Of a DNA stretch of 6,274 nucleotides, positions 5,825 to 6,274 are shown piece by piece. Position 1 is the stretch's first letter; the number at the start of each line of letters is the position of its first letter. The position numbers and the translations under genes are program-made. Below the pieces are notes generated by a model. That model was not told the DNA's origin. It saw nothing but the letters and a program-made list of their open reading frames with translations, and did not search any database. The DNA comes from Thermoplasmatota archaeon (GTDB lineage: Archaea > Thermoplasmatota > Thermoplasmata > RBG-16-68-12 > JAGMCJ01): the NCBI GenBank assembly GCA_022848825.1, contig JAJISH010000214.1, positions 1 to 6,274 on the forward strand, in the 5' to 3' direction.

Positions 5825-6274
5825 TTGAAGATCGCAGCGGTGATAGCTGTTGTGGGCCTGTCATTGACCGCCTTCGGTGGGATACCTCATCCGCCCGTCT
5901 GGTCGAATGGTTCGACGACCGTCTGGCAGATCGGTGACGTCGAGGAGATAGATCCCGCCACTGGACACTACACCAGTTACGCGGACGAGTTCAACTGGCA
6001 GGGCTTTGGGAATCCGTTCCCGCCATTCACGGACCCCTTCGTCGTCGGAACTACGCCGGACGACGAGTTCGCTTGGGGTCCCGACGCCAACGACGGATAC
6101 GCGACAGATCTCACGATCCAGTGGTACGGCGAGATGCCCCTCGGCGGCCAGCTCACGATATCGTGGTCGCCCGGCAAGAGCGGCTACGAGACGAAGACTG
6201 TCACGTTCGTCGATACCGGCGAGACGGCAACGTTCACGGAATCAGGCGGATACGACTACCAGAAGGGTTGGGAG
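5825..6274 (+). CDS. Predicted secreted protein, N-terminal 150 codons (runs off right edge)
   Basis: The frame starts at TTG and stays open for exactly 150 codons to the window's end. The N-terminus (MKIAAVIAVVGLSLTAFGG) is one lysine followed by about 15 hydrophobic or small residues, a short Sec-type signal peptide; cleavage around residues 16-19 is plausible. The mature part is acidic and rich in Gly, Thr and aromatics, with seven tryptophans (26, 34, 58, 84, 100, 114, 149). Strand-like stretches DLTIQWYGE (95-103), QLTISWSPG (109-117) and TKTVTFVDTG (123-132) suggest a beta-sandwich. One glycosylation sequon is visible (N28-G-S). I recognise no family; a surface or extracellular protein with Ig-like or carbohydrate-binding folds would look like this, but that is inference. 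Codon use resembles the neighbours, which supports it being a real gene. Whether a C-terminal anchor exists cannot be seen. Confidence 0.75.
   Translation, partial: MKIAAVIAVVGLSLTAFGGIPHPPVWSNGSTTVWQIGDVEEIDPATGHYTSYADEFNWQGFGNPFPPFTDPFVVGTTPDDEFAWGPDANDGYATDLTIQWYGEMPLGGQLTISWSPGKSGYETKTVTFVDTGETATFTESGGYDYQKGWE

Noticed and set aside
1..6274. CRISPR arrays, tRNA or rRNA genes, transposons, toxin-antitoxin or defence genes
   Set aside because: Nothing of the kind was seen on either strand. No regularly spaced repeats, no tRNA-like cloverleaf, no transposase or nuclease motifs; gaps between genes are 42 to 127 bases.

Overview
The window reads as a moderately GC-rich archaeal chromosome segment, most likely euryarchaeal. 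It encodes both subunits of DNA topoisomerase VI and a DRG-type GTPase with a TGS domain. Its promoters look archaeal (A/T-rich TATA-like boxes about 25 bases before the expected transcript start), and its ribosome binding sites are GGAGG or GGTGA. A deep Thermoplasmatota-like lineage is possible, but the sequence alone does not prove it. Classical Thermoplasmatales use gyrase and lack topo VI, so they are unlikely.

Minus strand, right to left: a 320-residue membrane protein with a cytoplasmic zinc ribbon (3600 to 2638) is followed after 127 bases by top6B (2510 to 480), which has its own TATA-like box. top6A starts inside the end of top6B (ATG at 511) and runs off the left edge after 170 codons. 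Together top6B and top6A form a translationally coupled operon for the A2B2 type IIB topoisomerase, which relaxes and decatenates DNA.

Plus strand: from an 88-base divergent promoter region shared with the membrane protein, carbamate kinase (3689 to 4633) is followed after 42 bases by a DRG-family GTPase (4676 to 5773). After another 51 bases with a new TATA-like box, a TTG-initiated secreted protein begins at 5825 and is still open at the right edge. It has no stop in the window, so a scan for complete reading frames would miss it.

Most of the window is conserved housekeeping sequence. I see no mobile element, CRISPR array, tRNA, rRNA or defence cassette, and no convincing new multi-gene system. 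The least explained parts are the membrane/zinc-ribbon protein, the secreted protein at the right edge, and the unusual translation start of top6B (TTG preceded by three out-of-frame ATGs).
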